DNA of 64,000 nt from an uncultured Eubacteriales bacterium (GTDB lineage: Bacteria > Bacillota > Clostridia > Oscillospirales > Oscillospiraceae), in NCBI GenBank assembly GCA_900545515.1, contig UQZA01000011.1, positions 16,738 to 80,737 of the forward strand. The letters are read 5' to 3'. The position numbers were made by a program, and so were the translations under genes. How positions within the stretch are numbered: the stretch's first letter is position 1; each line of letters opens with the position of its first letter. The notes beneath the pieces are model-generated. The model did no database searches and was not told where the DNA came from. It was given only the letters and a program-made list of their open reading frames with translations. Shown here one piece after another: positions 1 through 7,917 of the stretch.

Positions 1-1
1 C

Positions 2-997
2 GACTGGGTGAACACCACCTGCCCCCATTGCGGCGGCCCTGCCAAGCGGGAGACCGACACCATGCCCCAGTGGGCCGGTTCCTCCTGGTACTTCCTGCGG
101 TATATGGACCCCCACAATGACGAGGCCCTGGCCTCCAAGGAGGCCCTGGACTATTGGGCCCCGGTGGACTGGTATAACGGCGGCATGGAGCACACCACGC
201 TGCACCTGCTGTATTCCCGGTTCTGGTATAAGTTCCTCTATGACATCGGCGTGGTTCCCACCAAGGAGCCTTATGCCAAGCGCACCAGCCAGGGCATGAT
301 CCTGGGAGAGGGGGGCGTGAAGATGTCCAAGTCCCTGGGCAACGTGATCAATCCCACGGACGTCATCAAAGCCTATGGCGCGGACACCATGCGGACCTAT
401 ATCATGTTCATCGGAGACTTTGAGAAGGCGGCCTCCTGGTCGGCCAACGCGGTGAAGGGCTGTAAGCGGTTCCTGGACCGGGTCTGGACTCTGGGAGAGA
501 ACGTGCAGGACGATGCCCAGGCCTATTCTCCGGCCAACGCTTCGGCCGTGCACAAGACCATCAAAAAAGTCACCTCCGACATTGACAACCTGAAGCCCAA
601 TACGGCCATCGCAGCCCTGATGACCCTCCTGAACCAGTTTGGAGACAAGGGCTGCAACCGGGCGGAGCTCCGGACCTTCCTTCAGCTCCTCAGCCCCTTC
701 GCCCCTCACATCTGCGACGAGATTTGGGAGAACCACAGCTTCGAGGGGATTTGCTCCGTCTCCCCCTGGCCCTCCTATGACGAGGCCATGTGCCGGGATG
801 CGGAAATTGACATGGCAGTCCAGGTCAACGGCAAGCTCCGCGGCGCCATTCACGTGGAGGCCGATTCCCCGGACGATGCAGTCATCGCCGCCGCCCAGGC
901 CGATGAGAAGGTGGCCCGCTTCCTGGAAAAGCAGAGCGGACGGATTGTGAAGACCATTGTGGTGAAGAATAAGCTGGTGAATCTGATTGTCAAATAA
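2..997 (+). CDS. leuS: Leucyl-tRNA synthetase, C-terminal part (5' end outside window)
   Basis: Class I aminoacyl-tRNA synthetase that charges tRNA-Leu in the cytoplasm. The reading frame is open from base 2, so the gene begins upstream of the window. A CxxC zinc-type pair lies near the start, the KMSKS signature (GGVKMSKSLGN) follows about 105 residues in, and the rest is the anticodon-binding domain and the C-terminal extension ending in NKLVNLIVK, as usual for LeuS. About 331 residues are visible, roughly the last 40 percent of the ~800-residue enzyme. A strong hairpin with a T run follows the stop. The identification is secure; only the true start cannot be seen. Confidence 0.97.
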   Translation, partial: DWVNTTCPHCGGPAKRETDTMPQWAGSSWYFLRYMDPHNDEALASKEALDYWAPVDWYNGGMEHTTLHLLYSRFWYKFLYDIGVVPTKEPYAKRTSQGMILGEGGVKMSKSLGNVINPTDVIKAYGADTMRTYIMFIGDFEKAASWSANAVKGCKRFLDRVWTLGENVQDDAQAYSPANASAVHKTIKKVTSDIDNLKPNTAIAALMTLLNQFGDKGCNRAELRTFLQLLSPFAPHICDEIWENHSFEGICSVSPWPSYDEAMCRDAEIDMAVQVNGKLRGAIHVEADSPDDAVIAAAQADEKVARFLEKQSGRIVKTIVVKNKLVNLIVK

Positions 998-1024
998 GCT
1001 GTAGCGGACAGCGGAATATAGTTA

Positions 1025-1068
1025 TGCCGTAGAGGAGCAATACTTTTTACTCCTCTACGGCAATTTTT
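1025..1068 (+). terminator. Rho-independent terminator of leuS
   Basis: A perfect 13-bp stem (TGCCGTAGAGGAG, 1025-1037, with its complement 1050-1062) is followed by ATTTTTAG. It lies 28 bases after the leuS stop and before the convergent XRE gene, which it may also serve. Confidence 0.9.
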
Positions 1069-1083
1069 AGATCCGTTTATCTA

Positions 1084-1302
1084 TTATAGAGGTTGATCAT
1101 CATTACTTGGAACGTATTTCATCACATCCTCCACCCGGCATTGCAAAATGCGGCATAGATCATTGACGGTGGTGGTATTCAGAGGCTTATTTTTCCGTAG
1201 TTTGTCAATGGTGGAGCTGGAAATCCGGTGGTGCTTAATTAGCGTATAGGTGGTTTCTTCCGATGCATGCAGGGTTTTCCAAAAGGGACAGTAGACAATC
1301 AT
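1084..1302 (-). CDS. Small XRE/Cro-type helix-turn-helix regulator
   Basis: A 72-residue DNA-binding protein made of little more than one Cro/CI helix-turn-helix: a first helix with YTLIKHH, the HTH core RISSSTIDKLRKNK, then TTVNDLCRILQC, typical of the short HTH_26-like family. I chose the ATG at 1302 because TGGAGGT sits at proper distance; an upstream TTG at 1317 would overlap that site. It is divergent from the large SLH protein at 1444, with the two starts 142 bases apart, so it may control that promoter or itself. The ligand and target are not visible. The two cysteines flanking the domain (CRILQC and CPF) could be coincidental. Confidence 0.85.
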   Translation of the reverse strand: MIVYCPFWKTLHASEETTYTLIKHHRISSSTIDKLRKNKPLNTTTVNDLCRILQCRVEDVMKYVPSNDDQPL

Positions 1303-1353
1303 TTGCAAGACCTCCAAGGTGGTTTTGCACTATCTTAAAGTGTGGATTTTATC

Positions 1354-1382
1354 TTGACTATGGTCGTTAAATAGACTATAAT
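1354..1382 (+). promoter_or_regulatory. SigA-type promoter of the SLH surface protein
   Basis: TTGACT (1354-1359), 17-base spacer, TATAAT (1377-1382). It lies 62 bases upstream of the ATG at 1444 and directly next to the divergent XRE gene. Confidence 0.85.
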
Positions 1383-1443
1383 ATTGCGTGACAAAAGCCC
1401 ACCGGGCTTTGTACAAAAAAGTTGTGTGGAAGGATGGGAGACC

Positions 1444-3900
1444 ATGAGAAAAAAGAATGGCAATTTTGGAATGCAACCTTGCTGGCTGCCGAAGCACATC
1501 CTAAGTGTGCTGCTTTGCTGTGCTGTATTGCTGGGGATGTTGCCAGTGATTGCGCTTCCAACCAATGCGGCATCGGCTTATCATGCCGCAAGCGCCCTTG
1601 CATATGCACAGGAGCACTGGAACGATGGAGTTGGACTTTGTGCAGAGTTTGTATCTCGCTGTATCAATGCTGGTGGGTGCAGCGCCTTCAGCGTGAGTGC
1701 TAGTATGCTACTGGGGCAACTACGAAATTCTGGTATGGGAACGGAATATCAGCTTGCGTTGAACTCTGATATGTCCATAACTGCGGCAAATTATGCAGGG
1801 AAGCTTGCTGCTGGAGATCCGGTGTTTTATTACTGCCCGGGTTGCACAGATGGCAGGCCGTATGTTCACACGGTGCTCTGCAATGGGATGGATGGCAACG
1901 GATATATGAAAGCATATTCTCACAACAATGCAAACAACGGGCAGCAGAAGTACCACTATAGTAGAAATTGTCCATATTGTGGAACAAAAATTGCCTACGC
2001 CATTGCGTACCACTTTGAAGGTGGTTCTACTGACCCTTCTACACTTGCATTCCAGGGAATCAACTGGCCCACTGCAGTTGCGTGCGGAGATCCTTATAGC
2101 ATTTATGGGACGGTGTCTTCAAATTATCCCATCCATTATGTTGGCGTCTACATCTACGACTTGGATGGGAATGAGGTACAGTCCAAAGTGGTTAAGCCAA
2201 ATGCTGGCTCGTACGATATTCACCAGATTGATAACGACATTAAGTTTGGATCGCTTCCGTCCGGAACGTACATATTTCAGGTGGAGGCCACAGATGATTC
2301 GGACCGTTTTATATGGTCAAACTGTGAGTTTGTGATATACAACGACCTGGGAGACGACCTTTACGGTGTGCTGATTAACACAGCTTGTTGGAAACCGATC
2401 GCTCCAAATTCTGACGGAAATGTGGAATTACAGACAGAGACCGGCAGCCAAAATCAATATTGGCGCCTTTCCCGAAACGACGACGGGAGCTATACCATTA
2501 TTTCTGCTGCGAATGGGAAGGTTTTGGACGCAGATGCATCAGGAGGTTCTGACGGAACGAATGTTCAAGTATGGGAAAAAAACGGCGGAGCCAACCAGAA
2601 ATGGTGGTTTTTTTCCACTCCAAGCGGGTACGTGATCCGACCTGCTTACTCCAACCGTGTACTGGACTTAACGAGCAATTGCAGTGAGGATGGGACAAAT
2701 ATTCAACTGTGGGCACAGAATCATACTGACGCACAAAAGTGGTCGTTTTACACGAATTTGGCAAGCTTTACGGTGACATATGATGCAAACGGGGGGACAG
2801 GTGAACCCAGCGCCCAGGTGAAAAAGCAGGGAACGGACTTAACGCTGCGCTCTGATGTCCCTACAAGAAACGGGTATGTATTTATATCATGGAACACCAA
2901 AGCAGATGGTACAGGGACCTCATACGCACCGGGAGGAACTTACATCCGGAATGCGGATGTTACGCTATATGCACAGTGGCAGGAACCATGTGCGAACGGT
3001 CATGCATTTGGAAACTGGTTGCAGACCAAGTCCCCGACTTGCACAGAACAGGGGGAAGAAACCAGAACCTGCACCGATTGCGGGAAAGAAGAGACCCGGG
3101 CAATCGAGGCGCTGGGTCATGACTACAAAAGCATCGTAACGGCTCCCAGCTGCACAGATCAGGGATATACAACGCATACCTGTACGCGCTGTGGAAATAG
3201 CTACATCGATGCTTATGTGGAAGCTCTGGGACATGACTGGAAACTTACGGAGACTCGGGAGCCTACAGAAACAGAAGGTGGCTACCGGCTCTACACTTGT
3301 GAACGGTGTAACCAGACCAGACGAGAGACGATTCCTGCCCTCGGCCCTCAGCCCACAGACCCGGAGCCTCAGAAGAATCCATTTGTGGATGTGGAAGAGG
3401 GGCGGTTCTATTATGAACCGGTGCTTTGGGCTGTGGAGAAAGGAATCACATCTGGGGTAGATGCTACACATTTCATGCCGGATGCCAACTGCACACGGGG
3501 ACAGGTTGTGACTTTCCTCTGGCGGTCTCAGGGCTGCCCGGAGCCCACTGGTACAGAAACCCCCTTTGTAGATGTGTCCTCCAATCGGTTCTATTACAAG
3601 GCGGTTCTCTGGGCTTTTGAAAACGGGATTACGGCGGGAATGGACGCCACCCATTTTGCGCCTGAGCGTGACGTAACAAGAGGTCAGTTTGTTACCTTTT
3701 TGTGGCGCTCTGTAGGGAAACCTGCTGCGTCTGGGTTTAACCCATTTGTAGACGTGTCTTCTAACCATTTCTACTATACTGCTGTTTTATGGGCCGCCCA
3801 GAGAGGCATTACCACTGGGATGGATACCACCCATTTTGCCCCTGAAACCAACTGCTCGCGCGGACATGTTGTGACATTTCTGTATCGGAACGAGATATAA
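1444..3900 (+). CDS. SLH-anchored surface protein with amidase-like, ricin-type and InlB B-repeat domains
   Basis: Secreted 818-residue multidomain protein. The start at 1444 has GGAAGGATGGGAG in front; the frame is open further upstream but without a better site. Residues 1-44 are a signal peptide. Residues 46-190 resemble the putative amidase (Amidase_6, NlpC/CHAP-like) fold: Cys66 in GLCAEFVS, His142 and His160 as possible catalytic residues, plus two CPxC pairs (131/134 and 176/179) that could bind zinc. About 203-300 is a beta-sandwich-like stretch. Residues 305-437 are a ricin-B lectin domain with repeated QxW-type motifs (NQYW, NQKW, AQKW). Residues 442-513 are an InlB B-repeat (VTYDANGG ... 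LYAQW). Residues 515-632 hold three CxxC/ALGHD repeats, and 645-818 three SLH domains. It probably binds the pyruvylated cell-wall polysaccharide; the substrate of the enzyme-like domain is unknown. Confidence 0.88.
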   Translation: MRKKNGNFGMQPCWLPKHILSVLLCCAVLLGMLPVIALPTNAASAYHAASALAYAQEHWNDGVGLCAEFVSRCINAGGCSAFSVSASMLLGQLRNSGMGTEYQLALNSDMSITAANYAGKLAAGDPVFYYCPGCTDGRPYVHTVLCNGMDGNGYMKAYSHNNANNGQQKYHYSRNCPYCGTKIAYAIAYHFEGGSTDPSTLAFQGINWPTAVACGDPYSIYGTVSSNYPIHYVGVYIYDLDGNEVQSKVVKPNAGSYDIHQIDNDIKFGSLPSGTYIFQVEATDDSDRFIWSNCEFVIYNDLGDDLYGVLINTACWKPIAPNSDGNVELQTETGSQNQYWRLSRNDDGSYTIISAANGKVLDADASGGSDGTNVQVWEKNGGANQKWWFFSTPSGYVIRPAYSNRVLDLTSNCSEDGTNIQLWAQNHTDAQKWSFYTNLASFTVTYDANGGTGEPSAQVKKQGTDLTLRSDVPTRNGYVFISWNTKADGTGTSYAPGGTYIRNADVTLYAQWQEPCANGHAFGNWLQTKSPTCTEQGEETRTCTDCGKEETRAIEALGHDYKSIVTAPSCTDQGYTTHTCTRCGNSYIDAYVEALGHDWKLTETREPTETEGGYRLYTCERCNQTRRETIPALGPQPTDPEPQKNPFVDVEEGRFYYEPVLWAVEKGITSGVDATHFMPDANCTRGQVVTFLWRSQGCPEPTGTETPFVDVSSNRFYYKAVLWAFENGITAGMDATHFAPERDVTRGQFVTFLWRSVGKPAASGFNPFVDVSSNHFYYTAVLWAAQRGITTGMDTTHFAPETNCSRGHVVTFLYRNEI

Positions 3901-3977
3901 GTCAAGGTTTATATTGAGATGAGTGAGAAGATGCTGTCAGATGTGTTGCTATATTCTGCCAGTTACGTGAAATAAGC

Positions 3978-4006
3978 TTGTCAACGGCGGAAATGTGTGC
4001 TATGAT
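3978..4006 (+). promoter_or_regulatory. SigA-type promoter of the second SLH protein
   Basis: TTGTCA (3978-3983), 17-base spacer, TATGAT (4001-4006). Transcription would begin near 4013, about ten bases before a long hairpin. Confidence 0.8.
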
Positions 4007-4023
4007 AAGAATGGTTTTCGAAA

Positions 4024-4067
4024 CCCGAAAAAGCAGGGGAGGCGGATGCTGCCCCTGTTTTTTCGGG
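4024..4067 (+). promoter_or_regulatory. Long hairpin in the 5' leader of the SLH gene
   Basis: Two 16-base arms (CCCGAAAAAGCAGGGG, 4024-4039, and its complement with one G-U pair, 4052-4067) enclose a 12-base loop. The hairpin sits just after the predicted start of transcription and 26 bases before the ATG. No T run follows; the next bases are GTGAAGATC. It is therefore better read as an mRNA-stabilising 5' stem or regulatory leader than as a plain terminator, although its T-rich 3' arm leaves termination possible. Confidence 0.65.
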
Positions 4068-4093
4068 TGAAGATCAGGAAAGGAGCCATACAA

Positions 4094-5572
4094 ATGTTGA
4101 AAAAAATCATTTCTGCCATGCTGGCGTTGACGCTGGCGCTGTCCCTGGCTGGTGTGGTCTGTGCTTCCGGCGGGCCGGAGCAAGGGATTGAGCGGGTTCA
4201 GATCCTGGAGGAGGCTGTTCCGGCGGGGGCCGTGCCCATGGCGCAGGCGTCTGGTAACTATTTCATTCCCTACGATTGGACCTATGGCCAGAGCGTGGTA
4301 GTGGGTCAGTCCATGTTTCTGCGGGTAGCGGTCAACGATGTGGGCCTCACCGGCGGCTACCAGGTGGTGCTCATCTACCAGGGGACATATGAATCCATTG
4401 ACTGGGAGGGTGAGCCGGTGAGCAGCGGCATGTTCGCTTGCAAGGGTACATCGGCTGTGACGGACTTCGAGTGGGAGACCACAGGCTTGAAGCCCGGGGA
4501 TTACACCGTGCTGTTCATTCTGATGAATCAGAATGAAGAAGTGGTATCCGGGACCTATGCCGACCTGTATCTCAGCGACCGGGAGATTCCCTTGGAGGGA
4601 ATTGACCTTTACGTCCATGAATTGGAGACCGAGGGCAGCCCGGAGCGAATCGCCACAGGCTTGGGCGCCCAGTTCTCCGTTGGCGTGCGGTACCGGCCCT
4701 ACCACACCACGGCGGACCGGAGCTACACCGTGACCAGCCTGAACGATAGCTTCCAGGGGGACTTTTCCCAGGGCTTTGCCCCGGGAACCTGGGGGTTCCA
4801 GTCTCCCGGCGCTTCGGCGGACACGATCCTCACAGCCGCCTGCGGCAACCAGACAGACACTCTCACGGTCTATGCCCGAACCTTTGAAACGGGCGTGGTC
4901 CTTGTGACGGATCATAAAGTAGACCCCGACCGGCTGGAGGTCCTGCAGGCGCCCACGGCGACCAAGGACGGCTGGGGCAGGGGCAAGTGCCTATACTGCG
5001 GCGAGACGGTAGAGACCACCATTTCCCGGATTTTCACGGACACCAGCAGCCAGACCTATTATTCCGACGCCGTGGACGATTGCTACGCCCGTGGCGTCAT
5101 CAAGGGAATCACAGAGCATCAATTTGGCCCCAATCAAAACCTGACCCGGGGCATGCTGGTGACCATGCTGTACCGTTACGCCGGTAGCCCGGAGATGACG
5201 GGTGAAACCAGCTTCTCGGACGTCCGGGAGGGACGCTATTTCTACCAGGCGGTGATCTGGGCGGAGAAGAATCAGATTGCAAACGGTTACCCGGACGGCA
5301 CCTTCCAGCCGAACCAGAATATCACCCGGGAGCAGATGGTCACCATGCTGTTCCGCTACGTCCAGAGCCAGGATGGGGATAACGGACTCCGGGATGATCT
5401 GGCGGCCTTTGAGGACCGGGACAAGGTCAGCAATTTTGCCAAGGCGCCCATGGAGTGGGCGGTGGCCAACCGGGTGGTCAACGGAATGACCGCCACCACC
5501 TTGGCCCCGAAGGGCCAGGCCACCCGGGCCCAGACGGCGACGGTTTTGTACCGGACCCTTGCAAACCTGTGA
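4094..5572 (+). CDS. Secreted protein with three C-terminal SLH domains
   Basis: A 492-residue surface protein. The ATG at 4094 is preceded by AGGAAAGGAG and followed by a signal peptide (cleavage probably after VCA, residue 24). Residues ~25-300 show no domain I recognise; they are rich in aromatic beta-strand patterns, suggesting Ig-like sandwiches. A single degenerate CxxCG repeat (GKCLYCGETVE) precedes the SLH part, recalling the CxxC repeats of the neighbour at 1444. The last ~165 residues are three SLH units (FTDTSSQTYYSDAV, FSDVREGRYFYQAV, FEDRDKVSNFAKAP). It has its own promoter and leader hairpin. Anchoring to the cell wall is known for SLH proteins; the function of the front part is unknown. 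Confidence 0.85.
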   Translation: MLKKIISAMLALTLALSLAGVVCASGGPEQGIERVQILEEAVPAGAVPMAQASGNYFIPYDWTYGQSVVVGQSMFLRVAVNDVGLTGGYQVVLIYQGTYESIDWEGEPVSSGMFACKGTSAVTDFEWETTGLKPGDYTVLFILMNQNEEVVSGTYADLYLSDREIPLEGIDLYVHELETEGSPERIATGLGAQFSVGVRYRPYHTTADRSYTVTSLNDSFQGDFSQGFAPGTWGFQSPGASADTILTAACGNQTDTLTVYARTFETGVVLVTDHKVDPDRLEVLQAPTATKDGWGRGKCLYCGETVETTISRIFTDTSSQTYYSDAVDDCYARGVIKGITEHQFGPNQNLTRGMLVTMLYRYAGSPEMTGETSFSDVREGRYFYQAVIWAEKNQIANGYPDGTFQPNQNITREQMVTMLFRYVQSQDGDNGLRDDLAAFEDRDKVSNFAKAPMEWAVANRVVNGMTATTLAPKGQATRAQTATVLYRTLANL

Positions 5573-5610
5573 GTTCCTCAAATGGCAGAAGCAAAAACTG
5601 TAAATTTTCC

Positions 5611-5639
5611 TTGACATTTTGAGATTTTTTGAGTATAAT
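5611..5639 (+). promoter_or_regulatory. Consensus SigA promoter of rpsU
   Basis: A perfect TTGACA (5611-5616), 17-base spacer and TATAAT (5634-5639), as expected for a highly expressed ribosomal protein gene. Confidence 0.93.
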
Positions 5640-5709
5640 GCTAAAAGCCATGGAAATGGCCCTGAAAGCATCCTGGATTGAGCCGGATGTGTTGGAGGGA
5701 GGGAAATCA

Positions 5710-5892
5710 ATGTCTGAAATTCGCGTAAAAGAGAACGAATCTCTGGAGAGTGCTCTGAGAAGATTTAAGCGTAGCTGCGCCAAAGAGGGCGTCATTGCTG
5801 AAGTCAAGAAGAGAGAGCATTACGTGAGCCCCAGCCTGAAGCGGAAGCAGAAGTCTGAGGCAGCTCGGAAGAACAAGAGAAAGTTCTATTAA
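5710..5892 (+). CDS. rpsU: 30S ribosomal protein S21
   Basis: A 60-residue basic protein, MSEIRVKENESLESALRRFK at the front and a lysine/arginine-rich tail (RKNKRKFY), diagnostic for bS21, which sits at the 30S platform near the anti-Shine-Dalgarno region and helps initiation. The ATG at 5710 follows GGAGGGAGGG; the open frame further upstream is leader. The gene is monocistronic, with a consensus promoter and a terminator just after the stop. The neighbourhood differs from the usual dnaJ/prmA/gatB-yqeY settings of this gene in other Firmicutes. Confidence 0.97.
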   Translation: MSEIRVKENESLESALRRFKRSCAKEGVIAEVKKREHYVSPSLKRKQKSEAARKNKRKFY

Positions 5893-5918
5893 TCCCTTCC
5901 TGCTGGAATTGTGCAAGA

Positions 5919-5961
5919 AAAAAGCGGTATGTAGGTGTTTGCCTGCGTGCCGCTTTTTTTT
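5919..5961 (+). terminator. Rho-independent terminator of rpsU
   Basis: A 13-bp stem with four G-U pairs (5924-5936 with 5941-5953) starts with GCGG/CCGC and is followed by eight T residues. Confidence 0.9.
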
Positions 5962-6124
5962 CGTATACCACTGATACCTGGGTAATATTTTATTCTGTTC
6001 TATGGCTTACTCTGTGGATTTAAACACCTGACTTGAAAAAACTGAGCAAATACGTAGAATTTTTTTGAATCAGGGTGTAATATAGAGCAAGAAATCGTGT
6101 CTCGTAAAGTAAGGGGGGAAGAGC

Positions 6125-6682
6125 ATGGAGGACGTGGAAATCATCAATCTGCTATGGCAGCGTGAGGAGATGGGCTTGCTGGAGCTGGAACGAAAATATC
6201 GCGCCTACTGTAACGCCATTGCAATGAACATTCTGCAAAGTGCAGAGGATGCAGAAGAGTGCGTCTCTGACACATGGATGAAAATATGGAATTCCATACC
6301 GCCAAACCGCCCGGAATCATTGAAGTTATATGCAGCGCGAATTATGAGAAATCTTGCATTCAACCGTTATCGTGACGCACGGGCGGAAAGACGGGGCGGC
6401 GGGCAACCTTGCGCGCCGCTGAAAGAGCTGTCGGAATGTATTTCGGAACAGTCTGTGGATGAAGCGCTGAACCGGTGGGAGCTGAACCGAATTATCCAGA
6501 CCTTCCTTGCGGGTTTACATACACAAAAACGAAACATCTTTATACGGCGCTACTATTATGCGGATGACATTTCGGAGATTGCGAGCCGGTATGGACTGAC
6601 GGAAAATCACACCTGTGTTGTGCTGTGCAGAGTCAGAAAGCAGTTGAAAAAGGTGCTGGAAGAGGAGGGCTACGGTGCATGA
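6125..6682 (+). CDS. ECF-type RNA polymerase sigma factor
   Basis: A 185-residue sigma-70 family protein of the extracytoplasmic-function size. Region 2 is seen around SAEDAEECVSDTWMKIWNSI and the following MRNLAFNRYRDARA, and region 4 around YYYADDISEIASRYGLTE with the recognition helix VVLCRVRKQLKKVLEE. It would direct RNA polymerase to a small regulon. The start ATG has AAGGGGGGAAGAGC upstream. Its stop overlaps the ATG of the next gene by four bases, the classic arrangement of a sigma factor and its membrane anti-sigma factor, and the secreted protein at 7089 follows without an obvious promoter, so it may belong to the same operon. The signal it answers to is not visible. Confidence 0.92.
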   Translation: MEDVEIINLLWQREEMGLLELERKYRAYCNAIAMNILQSAEDAEECVSDTWMKIWNSIPPNRPESLKLYAARIMRNLAFNRYRDARAERRGGGQPCAPLKELSECISEQSVDEALNRWELNRIIQTFLAGLHTQKRNIFIRRYYYADDISEIASRYGLTENHTCVVLCRVRKQLKKVLEEEGYGA

Positions 6683-6906
6683 GACGGAACGAACTTCTGT
6701 TTGATGCAATTGGAAGCATTGAGGATTCTCTGCTTGCAAGAACGGAAGAAAAGGAACGTAAAACAACACGGCCGCTTTGCGCCAGTGTGGTCAGTTTGTG
6801 CCTGCTATTTATGATGGGAGTGCTTTTTGCACATCGATGGTCACATCGTGTTGTGGCAAGCCATGAGGAGCCGTTTGAACAGGACGGCTCCGGAAAAGGG
6901 AGGTGA
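6679..6906 (+). CDS. Short single-pass membrane protein, probable truncated anti-sigma factor
   Basis: 75 residues, translationally coupled to the ECF sigma gene (ATGA overlap). The front MRRNELLFDAIGSIEDSLLA resembles the cytoplasmic start of anti-sigma proteins paired with clostridial ECF factors; a basic linker and one membrane span (LCASVVSLCLLFMMGVLFA) follow, then about 24 outside residues. Such proteins normally carry a long extracellular part. Here the frame closes early, while another frame downstream (to 7072) encodes ...VRFPFYENTMKTL, which looks like the remains of that outer domain. I infer a frameshifted or truncated anti-sigma gene, but a genuinely short form cannot be excluded. 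Confidence 0.65.
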   Translation: MRRNELLFDAIGSIEDSLLARTEEKERKTTRPLCASVVSLCLLFMMGVLFAHRWSHRVVASHEEPFEQDGSGKGR

Positions 6907-7088
6907 GCGACCGAAAAAATGCGGATCATATGATGATAGGGAGGTGAATCCGGACTGCATAAAAAATTTAGGTCTTTCCCCAATTGCCTTTGCCAGTGTG
7001 GACCAGGAAGTGAAAAACAGCGGCAAGGTAGTAAGATTCCCATTCTATGAAAACACTATGAAAACACTTTGACAATAAGGAGAATTAT

Positions 7089-7814
7089 ATGAAAAAAGCG
7101 TGTGCAGTGGTGCTATCAATTTTGTTGATGCTGTGTTTGACCAACGTAGCTTTTGCAAGTGGGCTTGAGACATCCTGTGTGGATATGGCGCTGGCTGAAG
7201 CGGCCCAAATTGCGTACCTGGACCTGGAGGATGCTTCAGCTGAAATGAGGGAAGAAATTCTGGCTGCGCGGGAGAAAATCATTTTCAGCACAGACTGGGT
7301 TGCAGATGGGTATACAGCGCACGTGGAGGATCAGGACGGAAATATCATCCGGACCCTGCCTGCATTTTCGGAGGTATTCCCAGATTGGGATTTGCCGGTT
7401 TCTGAAACAACGTATCAGGCAGATATTGAAATGGATTTCAATGCTCTCCAGGATATGGACGCCATAGCTGCAAGCTCAGGTTGGGAGTCCGTAGGCTTCC
7501 ATGCCTATTACCTGGAGGCGCCCGGCAGTACGAACACGGAGCCCTTCACGGAAATGTTTGTTGACCCAGAGAGAATTGGGAACGAGCTTAAAACCTATGC
7601 AACCTCGCTTTCATACAGCACAAGCTGTAATATTGGCTATACCGATATGGCGGATGGCACTTCCATTGCCCATGCCACTCGGCTGGCGTGTGGGGAAGCC
7701 TGCACGGTGTCCGGCGTGAGAATGAAGATCATTGGCATCCGTGCAAGTACATACAGTAAGCCCGGGTGGGCAGGGCTCCAGATAGATAGCCGCGGGAAAA
7801 TAATACATGTGTGA
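7089..7814 (+). CDS. Secreted protein of unknown family (paralogue of the gene at 43545)
   Basis: A 241-residue exported protein with a signal peptide (cleavage probably after AFA, residue 23) and no recognisable domain. It shares two blocks with the protein at 43545-44213: a front block built around AREKIIFSTDWVADG, LP.F and FPDWDLP, and an end block with SCNIGYTDM, two later cysteines and IRASTYS. About half of the residues in the first block agree by eye. The ATG has AAGGAG upstream. It follows the ECF sigma and anti-sigma-like genes with a ~180-base gap, so it may be part of that operon. Cysteines 213 and nearby could form disulfides. No function can be named. Confidence 0.8.
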   Translation: MKKACAVVLSILLMLCLTNVAFASGLETSCVDMALAEAAQIAYLDLEDASAEMREEILAAREKIIFSTDWVADGYTAHVEDQDGNIIRTLPAFSEVFPDWDLPVSETTYQADIEMDFNALQDMDAIAASSGWESVGFHAYYLEAPGSTNTEPFTEMFVDPERIGNELKTYATSLSYSTSCNIGYTDMADGTSIAHATRLACGEACTVSGVRMKIIGIRASTYSKPGWAGLQIDSRGKIIHV

Positions 7815-7861
7815 TATCAAGGTATCGAATATCGGGATCATTTAGACTCTAAGAAATAGAA

Positions 7862-7905
7862 AACACATCCGGGGATTGAGCAAACGCTTAATCCCCGGAT
7901 GCCTT
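7862..7905. terminator. Bidirectional terminator between convergent genes
   Basis: A stem of about 16 bp (CATCCGGGGATTGAGC, 7866-7881, with 7886-7901) and a four-base loop AAAC separate the secreted-protein gene from the flotillin gene. The side read by the minus strand continues into a T-rich stretch. Confidence 0.8.
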
Positions 7906-7917
7906 TGAGATGACTGG

